Of a stretch of DNA of 46,633 nucleotides, positions 1 through 8,915 are shown piece after piece (position 1 is the stretch's first letter; each line of letters starts with the position of its first letter). This DNA comes from Bacteroidales bacterium UBA4070 (GTDB lineage: Bacteria; Bacteroidota; Bacteroidia; Bacteroidales; VadinHA17), in assembly GCA_002383485.1 (NCBI GenBank), contig DFYY01000039.1:1-46633 (forward strand), read 5' to 3'. The position numbers were made by a program, and so were the translations under genes. Under the pieces are notes generated by a model. It worked only from the letters and a program-made list of their open reading frames with translations, ran no database searches and had not been told where the DNA came from.

Positions 1-6
1 TGGTCG

Positions 7-178
7 TAGACCATCAAGAATTGTAAAAGCAGGCCCCCACCCCACCCACCTCTTTTTGGGGGTGACATGCCTGTACAATTCTTCCACCTCTACGGGGTGG
101 CAGTTACGTGCCTGGATTACTGGATGTTACTATGCCCGGATGATAGACCTTCAAGAATTGCAGGGGGCCCCCACCCCT
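7..178. repeat. Diverged direct repeat pair with an inverted copy between
   Basis: Two similar segments start at 7 and 144. Each reads TAGACC, one variable base, TCAAGAATTG, and is followed by a C-rich stretch containing GCCCCCACCCC. Between them, 74-82 is the reverse complement of 16-24, so the region holds direct and inverted versions of one motif. No gene is visible in positions 1-176. The segment lies just beyond the 3' end of the DUF4837 gene. It may be a dispersed intergenic palindromic element, but other copies outside this window cannot be seen. Confidence 0.45.
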
Positions 179-1163
179 ACTCCGTACGCTTTTTAACCGT
201 ATACATCAGCGCCTCAACCTGGCGGAGGAGTTCTCTCTTCTCTTCCCTTGGCGCATAGACGAACCCTGTAACCACCACCGCCCTTGCTGATGCCGAATCA
301 ATAAATGCATACGAGATGAACGGCCCGCCCATGAAGCCGCCTTCAAGAGTCCACAGACCTCTCATCTCAATGTAATCAGTTCCGCTGCGGCGGAATGAAC
401 GGCAACTGACCGGAGCCTTTTGCTCGATGACCATGAACGAGCCCCCGTCAGGACCCTTCACCTCGTCTGACATCTTCTTCTGCGTCAGGTCTGCCAGCTC
501 AATGCATCCCAGCCTGGATGTTGTACGGTCAGTAACGGAAACCATTACTGACTGCGTTGTGGCGGGGGTCTCTGCCGAGATCATCATAATTCCTTCACGG
601 TTGAAATCAGGCTTCCAGCCGGCAGGCAGTACAAGTTCCCACTTCATGTCACCGGCTGTCAGCACGCTTCTGTCCCTGCCTGCTGAATTGGTCAGCCAGT
701 CTGCAAGTCTTATAAGTTCCGCATCATTTATTCCGCGCCGTATGGCTTCTCCGTTATCCCGGATGAGCCGTGCAAGTGAGGCAGTGTCAGGGGCGGTAAG
801 AGTAACCACATACTGAGTTTCTGCCCATTTATTGCGCTCCACAGTCATGTCAGCCTTCGCCTTGCCGGGATCAATAATTGCCTGAATCACATTGCGGTGG
901 GCTATGTAGATGTCACGAAATCCATCCGGGTTAACGGGCATGAGGGTAAAAGCCGGCTCAGCCTGTGGCAGGCTGATGAGCATCGGGCTCACCTGCTCCC
1001 TCACAGCCTGACCGGGACTGCCGTCCCACATCTGTTTATCCATTACTACCAGAACATCGCCTGTTTTTCCAGTCACATTCGGAAGGGTCCGTGTCACTGA
1101 TGAATCACCGCATGATGCAATGACAACAAGCGCCGGAAGAATAAAAATCATAGCATGTCTCAT
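177..1163 (-). CDS. DUF4837 family lipoprotein
   Basis: This is a 328-residue protein with a lipoprotein signal peptide: a hydrophobic stretch at residues 4-16 and a lipobox ending in Cys18. The body matches my recollection of the Bacteroidetes-specific DUF4837 family, whose function is not established, including the early TGKTGDVLVVMDKQMW stretch. It is probably anchored in the envelope, facing the periplasm. It is the last gene of the minus-strand block after rseP and tatA. A hairpin terminator between tatA and this gene suggests it has its own promoter or depends on read-through. The start is supported by the signal peptide beginning immediately after the Met. Confidence 0.8.
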   Translation of the reverse strand: MRHAMIFILPALVVIASCGDSSVTRTLPNVTGKTGDVLVVMDKQMWDGSPGQAVREQVSPMLISLPQAEPAFTLMPVNPDGFRDIYIAHRNVIQAIIDPGKAKADMTVERNKWAETQYVVTLTAPDTASLARLIRDNGEAIRRGINDAELIRLADWLTNSAGRDRSVLTAGDMKWELVLPAGWKPDFNREGIMMISAETPATTQSVMVSVTDRTTSRLGCIELADLTQKKMSDEVKGPDGGSFMVIEQKAPVSCRSFRRSGTDYIEMRGLWTLEGGFMGGPFISYAFIDSASARAVVVTGFVYAPREEKRELLRQVEALMYTVKKRTE

Positions 1164-1187
1164 GATCCCGGAAATTTTTGCAATAAA

Positions 1188-1211
1188 AAGCCCGCATTCT
1201 CATGCAGGCTT
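1188..1211 (-). terminator. Rho-independent terminator after tatA
   Basis: A 10-bp stem (1188-1197 with 1202-1211, one mismatch) and a 4-nt loop are followed on the minus strand by a T-rich tract. It lies 20 bases beyond the tatA stop codon and just upstream of the DUF4837 start. Confidence 0.7.
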
Positions 1212-1231
1212 AAATATAAAGTTTTCTGATT

Positions 1232-1411
1232 CTAGTTCTCCTTTGTGGCGCCCTTTTCGGCATCAGTGTCAGCACCCGTGTCCTTTGCTTTCTTAAACTC
1301 CTTCAGCCCCTGTCCTATGCCTTTCATCAGCTCGGGAATCTTACGTCCGCCGAACAAAAGCACAACAACCAAAAGTATCAGGATAATTTCAAGTGGTCCG
1401 ATCTTTCCCAT
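1232..1411 (-). CDS. tatA: Sec-independent protein translocase subunit TatA
   Basis: This 59-residue protein has the TatA/TatE/Hcf106 layout. A short N-terminus (MGKIGP) precedes one transmembrane helix at about residues 7-20, then the conserved LFGGRKIPEL hinge, an amphipathic helix ending near residue 43, and a charged tail. TatA oligomers form the pore through which twin-arginine signal proteins cross the inner membrane. The length is at the short end of the family but all core parts are present. It sits between rseP and a terminator. TatB-type or TatC partners are not in this window. Confidence 0.9.
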   Translation of the reverse strand: MGKIGPLEIILILLVVVLLFGGRKIPELMKGIGQGLKEFKKAKDTGADTDAEKGATKEN

Positions 1412-1480
1412 TTCTCAGAGTTTTTTGTTTATGCAAATGTACTAATTCTTTCGCACAAGGTTATTAATCTACTGCAATTA

Positions 1481-2806
1481 TCATTTCCTGATCAGCTTGA
1501 GGATGTCATTTCCGTTGGCAAATATCAGCAGGGCAAGGAGTATCACCATTCCGGTGATCTGGGCGTACTCCATGAATTTGTCACTCGGCTTTCTGCCCGT
1601 GACCACCTCGAAGATCAGGAACATCACATGTCCGCCGTCAAGGGCAGGTATTGGCAGGATGTTCATAACTGCCAGTATAAGTGACAGGAAAGCAGTCAGG
1701 TTCCAGAACGACTGCCAGTTCCATTTTCCCGGGAAGATGCTCCCGATTGTGATAAAGCCCCCGAGCGACTCATAGCCCTTTGTATCCTTCGCGAAGATCA
1801 GCTTGAACTGCTTAAGGTAGTCTCCGGTGGTCTTCCAGCCTTTGGCGATGCCGGCGGGGATGGCCTCGAACAGGTTATAGTGCTTAGTGCTGAGCTCGAG
1901 GAGATTGGCTGTTTCCCTGTAGACGCCGAGGAGTCCCGCATTGGTGGTTGTTACTGACAGGTCCTTCAACTCCTCCCCTCTTCGTACTGACACCGTCACC
2001 GGTTTCGCTTTGCGTGAGGCGAGGTAGGCCTGAAACTCATCATACCAGGTGAACGGAGTGCCGTCGACTGCTATGATTTCGTCACCCGCAGCGAGACCGG
2101 CTGCTGCTGCAGGAGATTCATCGGCTACCTCCGATATGACAAAGGGACCAAAGGGAATCCGCGCATCTATTATGTCAGGGTTCTTGAGCAGTATCGGGAT
2201 ATATTCGCGTTTAACAGGTATGTCTACTATTTCCCCGCTCCGGTCGACGGTTATCACCTGTCTCTCATTCAACAGTATATCGGGGATTATTGCATAGAAG
2301 TTATCCACCTTTTCACCGTCAAGCGCCAGGATCTTATCACCATTGCGCAGACCCATGGCATATCCGGTGGAGTCAGTAAGGATACCATACTTAACGTTTG
2401 AGGCAGAGAGGTAAGTCTCACCCCAGACGCTCAGCACCGCCACATAGATGAGCATGGCGAAGATGAAGTTGAAAAAGACCCCTCCGAGCATTATCATGAG
2501 CCGCTGCCAGGCTTTCTTGGACCTGAATTCATGAGGTTGCGGCGGCTGCTTCATCTGCTCCTTGTCCATTGACTCGTCTATCATGCCCGAGATCTTCACA
2601 TAGCCCCCCAGGGGGATCATACCTATGCCGTATTCGGTCTCTCCGAATTTCTTTTTGAAGATGGCCCAGGGCCAGTCAAAGAACAGGTAAAACTTTTCAA
2701 CCCTGGTTTTGAAAAGACGGGCGAAAAGGAAGTGCCCGAATTCGTGTACGATAACCAGTATTGACAGTGACAGCAGAAGCTGTAATATTTTAATAAGAAC
2801 AATCAT
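1481..2806 (-). CDS. rseP: RIP metalloprotease RseP (site-2 protease)
   Basis: This 441-residue integral membrane zinc protease cleaves transmembrane segments of regulatory substrates such as anti-sigma factors. The zinc motif HEFGH is at residues 21-25 in the first transmembrane helix. Two PDZ-type segments lie in the central periplasmic region. The C-terminal membrane part carries the third zinc-ligand motif within NILPIPALDGG. The length is normal for the family. Its start overlaps the dxr stop by 4 bases, so the two genes are almost certainly translationally coupled, an order widespread in bacteria. Confidence 0.95.
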   Translation of the reverse strand: MIVLIKILQLLLSLSILVIVHEFGHFLFARLFKTRVEKFYLFFDWPWAIFKKKFGETEYGIGMIPLGGYVKISGMIDESMDKEQMKQPPQPHEFRSKKAWQRLMIMLGGVFFNFIFAMLIYVAVLSVWGETYLSASNVKYGILTDSTGYAMGLRNGDKILALDGEKVDNFYAIIPDILLNERQVITVDRSGEIVDIPVKREYIPILLKNPDIIDARIPFGPFVISEVADESPAAAAGLAAGDEIIAVDGTPFTWYDEFQAYLASRKAKPVTVSVRRGEELKDLSVTTTNAGLLGVYRETANLLELSTKHYNLFEAIPAGIAKGWKTTGDYLKQFKLIFAKDTKGYESLGGFITIGSIFPGKWNWQSFWNLTAFLSLILAVMNILPIPALDGGHVMFLIFEVVTGRKPSDKFMEYAQITGMVILLALLIFANGNDILKLIRK

Positions 2807-3969
2807 TTTTTCTTCAGTTTGTTTATGTATTCATCAGCAAGCTTCCTGCTCCGGTTGTCGGTAGAGGCATAAACGTCCATTGACGCTTCTTTGTTGAATT
2901 CTGTATTTTCAAGTATATGCTCCACGGTACCCGCAATATCATTGAATCCGATCTGTTCCCGGAGGAAGGCAGCCACTGCTTCCTCGTTGGCTGCGTTCAT
3001 TGCGCAGGGCATATTTCCCCCTTGCCTGAGCGCGGCGCGTGCCAGCGACAGGCAGCGAAAACGAACCAGATCCGGCTCTCCAAAAGTCAGTGAACCAGTA
3101 TCTGCCAGCGACGGGCGGGGCAGCTCAGTCCTGACCCTCTCCGGGAAAGAGAGGGCGTAAATTATCGGCAGACGCATATCAGGCACCCCGAGCTGCGCCT
3201 TTACCGAGCCGTCGGTGAACTGAACCATTGAGTGTATGATTGACTGAGGATGGATCAGAACATCAATGCGGTCGGCAGGGGTTCCGAAGAGCCAGTGAGC
3301 CTCGATCACCTCGAGTCCCTTGTTCATCAGTGTGGCAGAATCAATGGTTATCTTGCTGCCCATGGTCCAGTTTGGATGGCGCAGGGCCTCCAGGGGTGTT
3401 ACCTTTGCGAGCCTCTCAGCCGGAGTATCCCGGAATGGTCCGCCTGAGGCCGTCAGTATCAGCTTCTCTACCGAGCTCTCAGGTTCACCGTTGAGGCACT
3501 GCATAATGGCTGAGTGTTCGGAGTCGACCGGCAGCAGGCGGCTTCCGGTAAGGGCTGCAGTCCGTGTGATCAGTTCTCCGGCCACCACAAGTGTCTCCTT
3601 GTTTGCCAGTGCCACCTCGCGGCCGGCAGCCACCGCTGCAGCAGTAGGCCGCAACCCGGCAAAACCTACCATGGCGGCAACAACCGTGTCTATCCCGTCC
3701 GATGCAGCTACCTCTTCCACTGCCTTCAGTCCGGCCATGACCTCTATCCCAAGACCTGCAAGGCCGTCTCTGACTACTCCGTAGAACGACTCGTTGCTAA
3801 TGACAACCCTGGCCGGGCGGAAGAACCTTGCCTGCTCTATAAGGAGTTCGGCATTGTTTCCTGCCGTCAGGACAGAAACTGTAAACAGTTCAGGATAACG
3901 GGCAACGATGCCGAGTGTCTGGGTGCCAATTGACCCCGTTGAGCCTATGATTGCAAGCCGCTTATGCAT
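2803..3969 (-). CDS. dxr: 1-deoxy-D-xylulose 5-phosphate reductoisomerase
   Basis: This 388-residue cytosolic enzyme of the MEP isoprenoid pathway converts DXP to 2-C-methyl-D-erythritol 4-phosphate using NADPH and a divalent metal. The NADPH-binding GSTGSIG motif is at residues 9-15. The metal and substrate motifs DSEHSAI, SGGPFRDT and NKGLEVIEAH follow in the usual order. Full family length. It lies between an M23 peptidase gene and rseP, overlapping rseP by 4 bases. Nothing unusual was seen. Confidence 0.97.
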   Translation of the reverse strand: MHKRLAIIGSTGSIGTQTLGIVARYPELFTVSVLTAGNNAELLIEQARFFRPARVVISNESFYGVVRDGLAGLGIEVMAGLKAVEEVAASDGIDTVVAAMVGFAGLRPTAAAVAAGREVALANKETLVVAGELITRTAALTGSRLLPVDSEHSAIMQCLNGEPESSVEKLILTASGGPFRDTPAERLAKVTPLEALRHPNWTMGSKITIDSATLMNKGLEVIEAHWLFGTPADRIDVLIHPQSIIHSMVQFTDGSVKAQLGVPDMRLPIIYALSFPERVRTELPRPSLADTGSLTFGEPDLVRFRCLSLARAALRQGGNMPCAMNAANEEAVAAFLREQIGFNDIAGTVEHILENTEFNKEASMDVYASTDNRSRKLADEYINKLKKK

Positions 3970-3983
3970 CTTTCGCCCTCCTG

Positions 3984-4859
3984 TCAGAAATATATATACT
4001 GTGCGGGGTCAAGGGCCACCCCGTTATGCCACAGCTCAAAATGCAGGTGGGGCCCTGAAGTGTACAACTCACCGGAGTCGCCCACAATGGAGATTGCTTC
4101 CCCGGCCCAGACCCTGTCACCCATATCCTTCAGGAGCCTGGCGTTATGCTTGTAGACGGAGATGAGGTTGTTTGCATGCTGTATTGCAATCACAAAACCG
4201 GTCTCCATAGTCCATCCGGTCATTATCACCGTACCCTCGAGGGTGGATGAGACCACAGCCTTGGGCTGGGTGACAATGTCCGTTGCATAATGCCGGGTGC
4301 GTGCATCGAAGTTGCTCGAGATGATTCCCTTGACCGGAGGGAAGAAGTGAATGTTGGCAAGGTTAGTACCCTGCTGCGAGCCCCTTTCGCTCTGCTCCGG
4401 GAGTGCAGACAGGCTGTATTTCTCCTCCTGCTCAACACGTGCCCTGAAGAGCGAGTCCTCAGATGATTTTCTGAATTCGATATTGCTGTAGTCCCTCGTA
4501 CTGTCACGCATAGCGACGGAACCAATGGGCTGCCTGCCGGAGATTACATCATTCAGGTCACGGAAGTACTTGTCCCTGATCTCCAGCTCATGTTCGAGGG
4601 AGTCAAGCATGATGGCGTTCATGAGGATGTTGCGGCGCATCTCCACATCGGGGTATCCGGGGATAAACTCTCTGAGATTGGTAAAGGCTATTAGTGAGGT
4701 GTTGACTGCAAGAGTCAGTACAAGCAGCAGTGCTGCTGCCAGCAGTGCATTTACCTTTGAGAGGCGTACCCGCCACAACTCCTCGAAGGTTGTGTCATTG
4801 AATATGGCGAGCCGGAACCGGTCGTTCCATTTCCCCTTTCGTTTCTCGCTTTTTGCCAT
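3984..4859 (-). CDS. M23 family metallopeptidase, membrane anchored
   Basis: The preferred start at 4859 gives 291 residues beginning MAKSEKRKG. An upstream Met at 4919 would add 20 residues without a family match. A basic cytoplasmic tail precedes one transmembrane helix at about residues 37-57, then a short helical region predicted to coil, then a C-terminal M23 (lysostaphin/LytM-like) domain. Zinc ligands are visible in RHYATD and in the HLHFE motif near the C-terminus. The role is peptidoglycan endopeptidase or activator of cell-wall hydrolases, facing the periplasm. It is the first gene of the dxr-rseP-tatA run. Confidence 0.85.
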   Translation of the reverse strand: MAKSEKRKGKWNDRFRLAIFNDTTFEELWRVRLSKVNALLAAALLLVLTLAVNTSLIAFTNLREFIPGYPDVEMRRNILMNAIMLDSLEHELEIRDKYFRDLNDVISGRQPIGSVAMRDSTRDYSNIEFRKSSEDSLFRARVEQEEKYSLSALPEQSERGSQQGTNLANIHFFPPVKGIISSNFDARTRHYATDIVTQPKAVVSSTLEGTVIMTGWTMETGFVIAIQHANNLISVYKHNARLLKDMGDRVWAGEAISIVGDSGELYTSGPHLHFELWHNGVALDPAQYIYF

Positions 4860-4929
4860 CTGATGATTGGACCGAAGGGACAAAGATAAGAATGATGTTG
4901 GAAATAAGGCAAGAGGCAATAGTGGATGT

Positions 4930-4971
4930 GCGATTTGCGATTTGCGAATTGCGATTTGCGAATTGCGAATT
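4930..4971. repeat. Heptamer tandem repeat (6 units)
   Basis: Six consecutive 7-bp units alternate between GCGATTT and GCGAATT. They lie in the 188-base gap between the M23 gene and the gamma-glutamyltranspeptidase stop. The same heptamer occurs at 12771-12797, also in a minus-strand intergenic gap. Confidence 0.85.
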
Positions 4972-4994
4972 GGAAGTCAGACCCTCAGATTGAG

Positions 4995-5031
4995 ACCCGA
5001 AGGGTTGAAATCCCGTACACGAAGTGTCGGG
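4995..5031. repeat. Two small GAA-loop hairpins
   Basis: A hairpin ACCC-GAA-GGGT is at 4995-5005. A longer one at 5012-5031 pairs CCCG(T)ACAC with GTGTCGGG around a GAA loop. They follow the 3' end of the gamma-glutamyltranspeptidase gene on the minus strand. No T-run follows, so they are not clear intrinsic terminators and may be part of a repeated intergenic element. Confidence 0.45.
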
Positions 5032-5047
5032 ACCTTCAGACCTATGC

Positions 5048-6913
5048 TTACCACCCTATCCCGTAATCCTCGCCGTGATTGCTTGACCCGCCCCAGAATG
5101 TTCCGTGGATGCGGTCAAAGCCTATTGCATTTACGGGGCCGGAGGTCCTCTCCTGGAACGAGAGCCTGTAACCCATTGATACCAGTTCCTTTCTCACCCA
5201 AGAAGGCATGCTGCTGTTCAACACCAAGCCGCCGGCAACCTTCTCGTGTTCACCGAAGCTGGAATACATCTGCAGGGTCTTGAAGGAAGGTGCCTCACAG
5301 GCCTCCTGGACGGTCATGCCAAATTCAACCACATTCAGGAAGAACTGCAGCAGCAGCTGATCCTGTTCATCACCGCCCTGCTTGGCAAAGGAGAGGAATG
5401 GCTTACCATCCTTCATAGCCAGCGTGGGGGTAAGGGTGACGCGTGGCCTCTTGCCGGGCTCCACCACGTTAAAGGGATTCTCCTTCCCGTCAAGCACAAA
5501 GCTCTGCATCCGCTGGCTCATACCGATTCCCGTGTTGCCTGCTATGCATGCCGGCACCCAGCCACCGCTGGGAGTCACAGATACGACCCATCCCTCTTCG
5601 TCGGCAGCCTCAATTGAAGTGGTGCCGGAATTGAAAGTACCCAGGAAGCGGCTGTACTGATCAGGATCATCGGCAGGATATATGTTCCGTGCCTCTGCCT
5701 GCCATGAGTCCAGCAGCGTGGCAAACGGGTTGACCTTATCCTCGAAGGGATACGGATCACCGGGCCTTATGCCCGGGTCATTGCGGTCAGGATTGATAAG
5801 CTTGCTGCGTTCCCTCGCATACTCCTTTGAAAGCAGTCCTTTCATCGGTTCTTCCGGCGGGAATGCCGGGTCGCCATAATAGAAGTCCCTGTCAGCAAAA
5901 GCGAGGTTCATGGCCTGATAGAGGGTGTGGATGTACCTTGTTGAGTTGTAACCCATCTCCTTCAGGTTAAAGTTCTCGAGTATATTGAGCGTCTGAAGCA
6001 TCACCGGGCCCTGTGTCCACGGCTGGAGCTTATAGACCTCGATACCCCGGTATTCGGTCATCAGAGGCTCCTCGATCTTAACCTGCCAACCGGCCAGGTC
6101 AGCGGTGGTTATGAGGCCGCCCTGCTCGATGCAGCCGCGTGAGAACTCTTCGGCGATGTCACCCTTATAAAACCGGTCATAAGCAGCATAAATGGCTTCC
6201 TTGCGCGATTTGCGCTTTTTCAGTGCCTGCTGCTCGGCCTCCACAAGCTTCGTCAGAGTTGCCAGAAGATCATTCTGAACAAACACCTCACCGGCTGAAG
6301 GCGCCTCCCGCTCTTCTCCCGCGTGGGGCAGGAAAACCTTTGCGGAGTATGGCCATTCCTTTATCCTGTTTTTGGCTCTTTCTATCGAGTTGGCTGTCTG
6401 AGCCTCGATGGGGTACCCAGCTGCCATCTCCATTGCCGGTGCAAGCACCTCTCTTAGGCTCATGGTCCCGTATTCGGCAAGCATGACCATCAGTCCTCCC
6501 GGTGTTCCGGGGGTGACAGCTGCCAGAGGGCCGTATTCAGGCGGGTATTTGTAGCCTTTCGACTTATAGAACTCTGCAGTGGCACCGGTGGGAGCTACCC
6601 CGAGGGCGTTGATTGCAATTACCTTGCCTGTCTTCGGGTTATAGATCAGTGCCTGTGTCTCGCCGCCCCAGCTGAGGACATCCCACATTGTGCAGGTGGC
6701 CGCCAGCATTGCACATGCGGCATCAACGGCATTGCCGCCGCGGTCAAAGATCATTGCACCGGCGGTGGCAGCCAGTGGCTTGCCGGTGATGGCCATCCAG
6801 TGCTTGCCATGCAAAGGGGGTTTCTGGGTGGTGACCGGAAATGTGTTGAACGACTGGGAATGTGACATGATTAAAATGCTTAACATACAAACAGATAAAA
6901 TTATCCTTTTCAT
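5048..6913 (-). CDS. Gamma-glutamyltranspeptidase family protein
   Basis: The start at 6913 (MKRIILSV) gives about 621 residues with a signal peptide of about 20 residues. The earlier in-frame Met at 7090 would overlap the divergent methyltransferase gene and bury the signal. The family's large-subunit opening is clear (AATAGAMIFDRGGNAVDAA). The autocatalytic Thr that begins the small subunit lies in NSGTTSIEA, near residue 430, followed by a GNTGIGMSQRM segment. Known members hydrolyse or transfer gamma-glutamyl groups of glutathione in the periplasm, but some relatives are acylases of other substrates. Specificity cannot be fixed here. Confidence 0.88.
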   Translation of the reverse strand: MKRIILSVCMLSILIMSHSQSFNTFPVTTQKPPLHGKHWMAITGKPLAATAGAMIFDRGGNAVDAACAMLAATCTMWDVLSWGGETQALIYNPKTGKVIAINALGVAPTGATAEFYKSKGYKYPPEYGPLAAVTPGTPGGLMVMLAEYGTMSLREVLAPAMEMAAGYPIEAQTANSIERAKNRIKEWPYSAKVFLPHAGEEREAPSAGEVFVQNDLLATLTKLVEAEQQALKKRKSRKEAIYAAYDRFYKGDIAEEFSRGCIEQGGLITTADLAGWQVKIEEPLMTEYRGIEVYKLQPWTQGPVMLQTLNILENFNLKEMGYNSTRYIHTLYQAMNLAFADRDFYYGDPAFPPEEPMKGLLSKEYARERSKLINPDRNDPGIRPGDPYPFEDKVNPFATLLDSWQAEARNIYPADDPDQYSRFLGTFNSGTTSIEAADEEGWVVSVTPSGGWVPACIAGNTGIGMSQRMQSFVLDGKENPFNVVEPGKRPRVTLTPTLAMKDGKPFLSFAKQGGDEQDQLLLQFFLNVVEFGMTVQEACEAPSFKTLQMYSSFGEHEKVAGGLVLNSSMPSWVRKELVSMGYRLSFQERTSGPVNAIGFDRIHGTFWGGSSNHGEDYGIGW

Positions 6914-7030
6914 AACGGTCAGGTTTAAGTTGGAGACATGTTTGGCATTATTGCCTCTGTCGCAATTTCGCAATTTATTGCGTGAAAAGAGAGAAAAAAA
7001 TATAATTTCGCCCGGCAAGAGAACCAAGAG

Positions 7031-7657
7031 ATGAAACATATGAACGAATTTGACATAAAGGCCGCAGAGTGGGACAAACAGCAGATGCACCGCGAACGTG
7101 CAGAGACAGTGGCTGGGGCTATATTAAGGCAAGTCCACCTTGACAGAACAATGACTGCAATGGAGTTCGGTGCAGGAACCGGATTGCTTAGCTTCATACT
7201 CAAAGACCACCTTAAGGAGATCACCCTCATTGATAACTCCGATGGGATGGTGCAGGTACTGAATGAAAAGCTTATTACCACGAAGGCAGATAACCTGAAA
7301 GCGGTGAAGGCTGACCTTGAGCATGAAGACCTTTCAGAGGGCAGTTTTGACCTCATTTACACCCTGATGGTGCTTCATCATGTAGGAAATGTGGAAACCG
7401 TTATTAAAAAGTCCCATTGCATGCTCAACCCGGGTGGTTACCTGGCAATAGCTGATCTCTACAGCGAGGACGGATCATTTCACGGCGATGGCTTTCACGG
7501 CCACAGGGGATTTGATCCGGTCTCATTGGCGGCAATGCTTGAAAAAAACGGTTTCACCGGGATAACGCATAATAAGGTCTATGTAATCGACAAGAAAATC
7601 TCAGAGAACAGTAGTAAAAACTTTGATATATTCCTTATGACCGCAAAGAGGATCTAA
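7031..7657 (+). CDS. Class I SAM-dependent methyltransferase
   Basis: This 208-residue protein has a Rossmann-type methyltransferase fold. Motif I is EFGAGTGLL at about residues 41-49. An acidic motif II end (LIDNSDGM) follows, then LIYTLMVLHHV, typical of Methyltransf_11/25 small-molecule enzymes. The substrate is unknown. Start codons at 7031 and 7040 are both possible. It is transcribed divergently from the gamma-glutamyltranspeptidase gene, with 117 bases between starts. A near-match to the Bacteroidetes -7 element lies shortly upstream. It is followed by OsmC and flavin-reductase genes, a loosely redox-themed neighbourhood. Confidence 0.88.
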   Translation: MKHMNEFDIKAAEWDKQQMHRERAETVAGAILRQVHLDRTMTAMEFGAGTGLLSFILKDHLKEITLIDNSDGMVQVLNEKLITTKADNLKAVKADLEHEDLSEGSFDLIYTLMVLHHVGNVETVIKKSHCMLNPGGYLAIADLYSEDGSFHGDGFHGHRGFDPVSLAAMLEKNGFTGITHNKVYVIDKKISENSSKNFDIFLMTAKRI

Positions 7658-7756
7658 ATGTCTCTCCCGGTGTGCCTCACACCTGCCCCGGGCAATGTCC
7701 GAAACGCATAAGAAAAAGTAAATAAAACAATAAGCAACAAAATAACACAATCCCCT

Positions 7757-8161
7757 ATGGCTGACATGGAAGTAACACTTGACGGTGGCAAGGTTGTCAC
7801 TGCTCACATCAACGGTAAGACAATTAAAACTGACCAGTCAGTCAGGAACGGCGGAGGCGGAACCGCACCGGAGCCCTTCGAACTGTTTCTTGCATCAATA
7901 GGAACCTGTGCCGGAATCTATGTCAAATCTTTTTGCGATCAGCGCGGCATACCGGCAGATGGCATAAAAATTATTCAGTCGGTTGTATTCGATCCGGAGA
8001 AGAGAGCGCCGTCACTATTTAAATTGGACATTCAGCTGCCTGCAGAATTTCCGGAAAAATACAGGGCCGCAGTGGTCAATGCTGCAGAGCTATGCCTGGT
8101 GAAGAAGACAATAAACAACTCACCTGCTTTTGAGGTGGTCACATCTGTCGACCGGGGTTGA
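7757..8161 (+). CDS. OsmC family peroxiredoxin-like protein
   Basis: This 134-residue protein of the OsmC/Ohr superfamily probably reduces organic hydroperoxides using a Cys pair in the cytosol. The candidate peroxidatic Cys51 lies in SIGTCAGIYV. The second Cys113 is in AAELCLVKKT, matching the usual two-cysteine spacing; Cys60 is extra. The GGGGTAPEPFELFLAS segment before Cys51 is characteristic. Full length for the family. A flavin-reductase-like gene follows 69 bases downstream on the same strand. Confidence 0.9.
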   Translation: MADMEVTLDGGKVVTAHINGKTIKTDQSVRNGGGGTAPEPFELFLASIGTCAGIYVKSFCDQRGIPADGIKIIQSVVFDPEKRAPSLFKLDIQLPAEFPEKYRAAVVNAAELCLVKKTINNSPAFEVVTSVDRG

Positions 8162-8230
8162 GCCGGCTTTACAGTATGCAATACCTGGCATCCCCAGAAA
8201 AATGATAACTTCAACACACAAAGACAAAAT

Positions 8231-8755
8231 ATGAAAACTCCGGGTTTCATGCTTACCGATCCTGCGAAGCTGCAGGACAACCTTATCCGGCTGATAGCCT
8301 CAGACTGGATGCTGGTTACTGCAGGTACCCCTGAGAAATTCAATACCATGACTGCCAACTGGGGTGGGATGGGATATCTGTGGAACAAAAACGTTGTGTT
8401 TGTATTTGTCCGCCCGGAACGATATACATATGAATTCATAGAGGACACTGAAGGATTCACTCTTACCTTCTTCGATGAAAAGTATCGTGATGCGCTCAAC
8501 CTGTGCGGGGTAAAGAGTGGCCGCAACTGTGACAAGATTGCAGAGACGGGACTGACCCCATATTTCACTCAATCAGGTTACCCGGCTTTTGCCGAGGCAA
8601 GGATTGTGCTGGAGTGCAGGAAGTTGTATGCAATGCAGCTGGAGCGCGATAATTTCCTTGACGATGAGCCTCTGAACACCCATTACAGAAGCAAAGGCGG
8701 GTTGCATAAAGTGTACATAGCTGAAATAGAACGTGCCTGGGGAAGCTCCACCTGA
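8231..8755 (+). CDS. Flavin reductase family protein (FMN-binding split barrel)
   Basis: This 174-residue protein resembles flavin-reductase-like FMN-binding proteins. It shows DWMLVTAGTPEKFNTMTANWGGMG near the start, the FVRPERYTYEFIE strand, and a late LECRKLYAMQL segment. It probably binds FMN noncovalently in the cytosol and carries out NAD(P)H-dependent flavin or small-molecule reduction. The partner is unknown. It lies downstream of the OsmC gene on the same strand and may share its transcript. Confidence 0.85.
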   Translation: MKTPGFMLTDPAKLQDNLIRLIASDWMLVTAGTPEKFNTMTANWGGMGYLWNKNVVFVFVRPERYTYEFIEDTEGFTLTFFDEKYRDALNLCGVKSGRNCDKIAETGLTPYFTQSGYPAFAEARIVLECRKLYAMQLERDNFLDDEPLNTHYRSKGGLHKVYIAEIERAWGSST

Positions 8756-8915
8756 GCAAGAAAATTCCATGACCTCCCGGGAAGGTAGAGCCATAATCCT
8801 TAACCTATTTATATATATTTGTATCAGAACTGTACCTTGAACAAATCCGTAGTTATATGGTTTGTCATTTGAACAAGTTCGTTATGCAACAGAATAACCT
8901 CAAACAAACAATTTT

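Noticed and set aside
427..816. 129-codon plus-strand frame opposite the DUF4837 gene
   Set aside because: Ser-rich antisense shadow of a well-supported lipoprotein gene.
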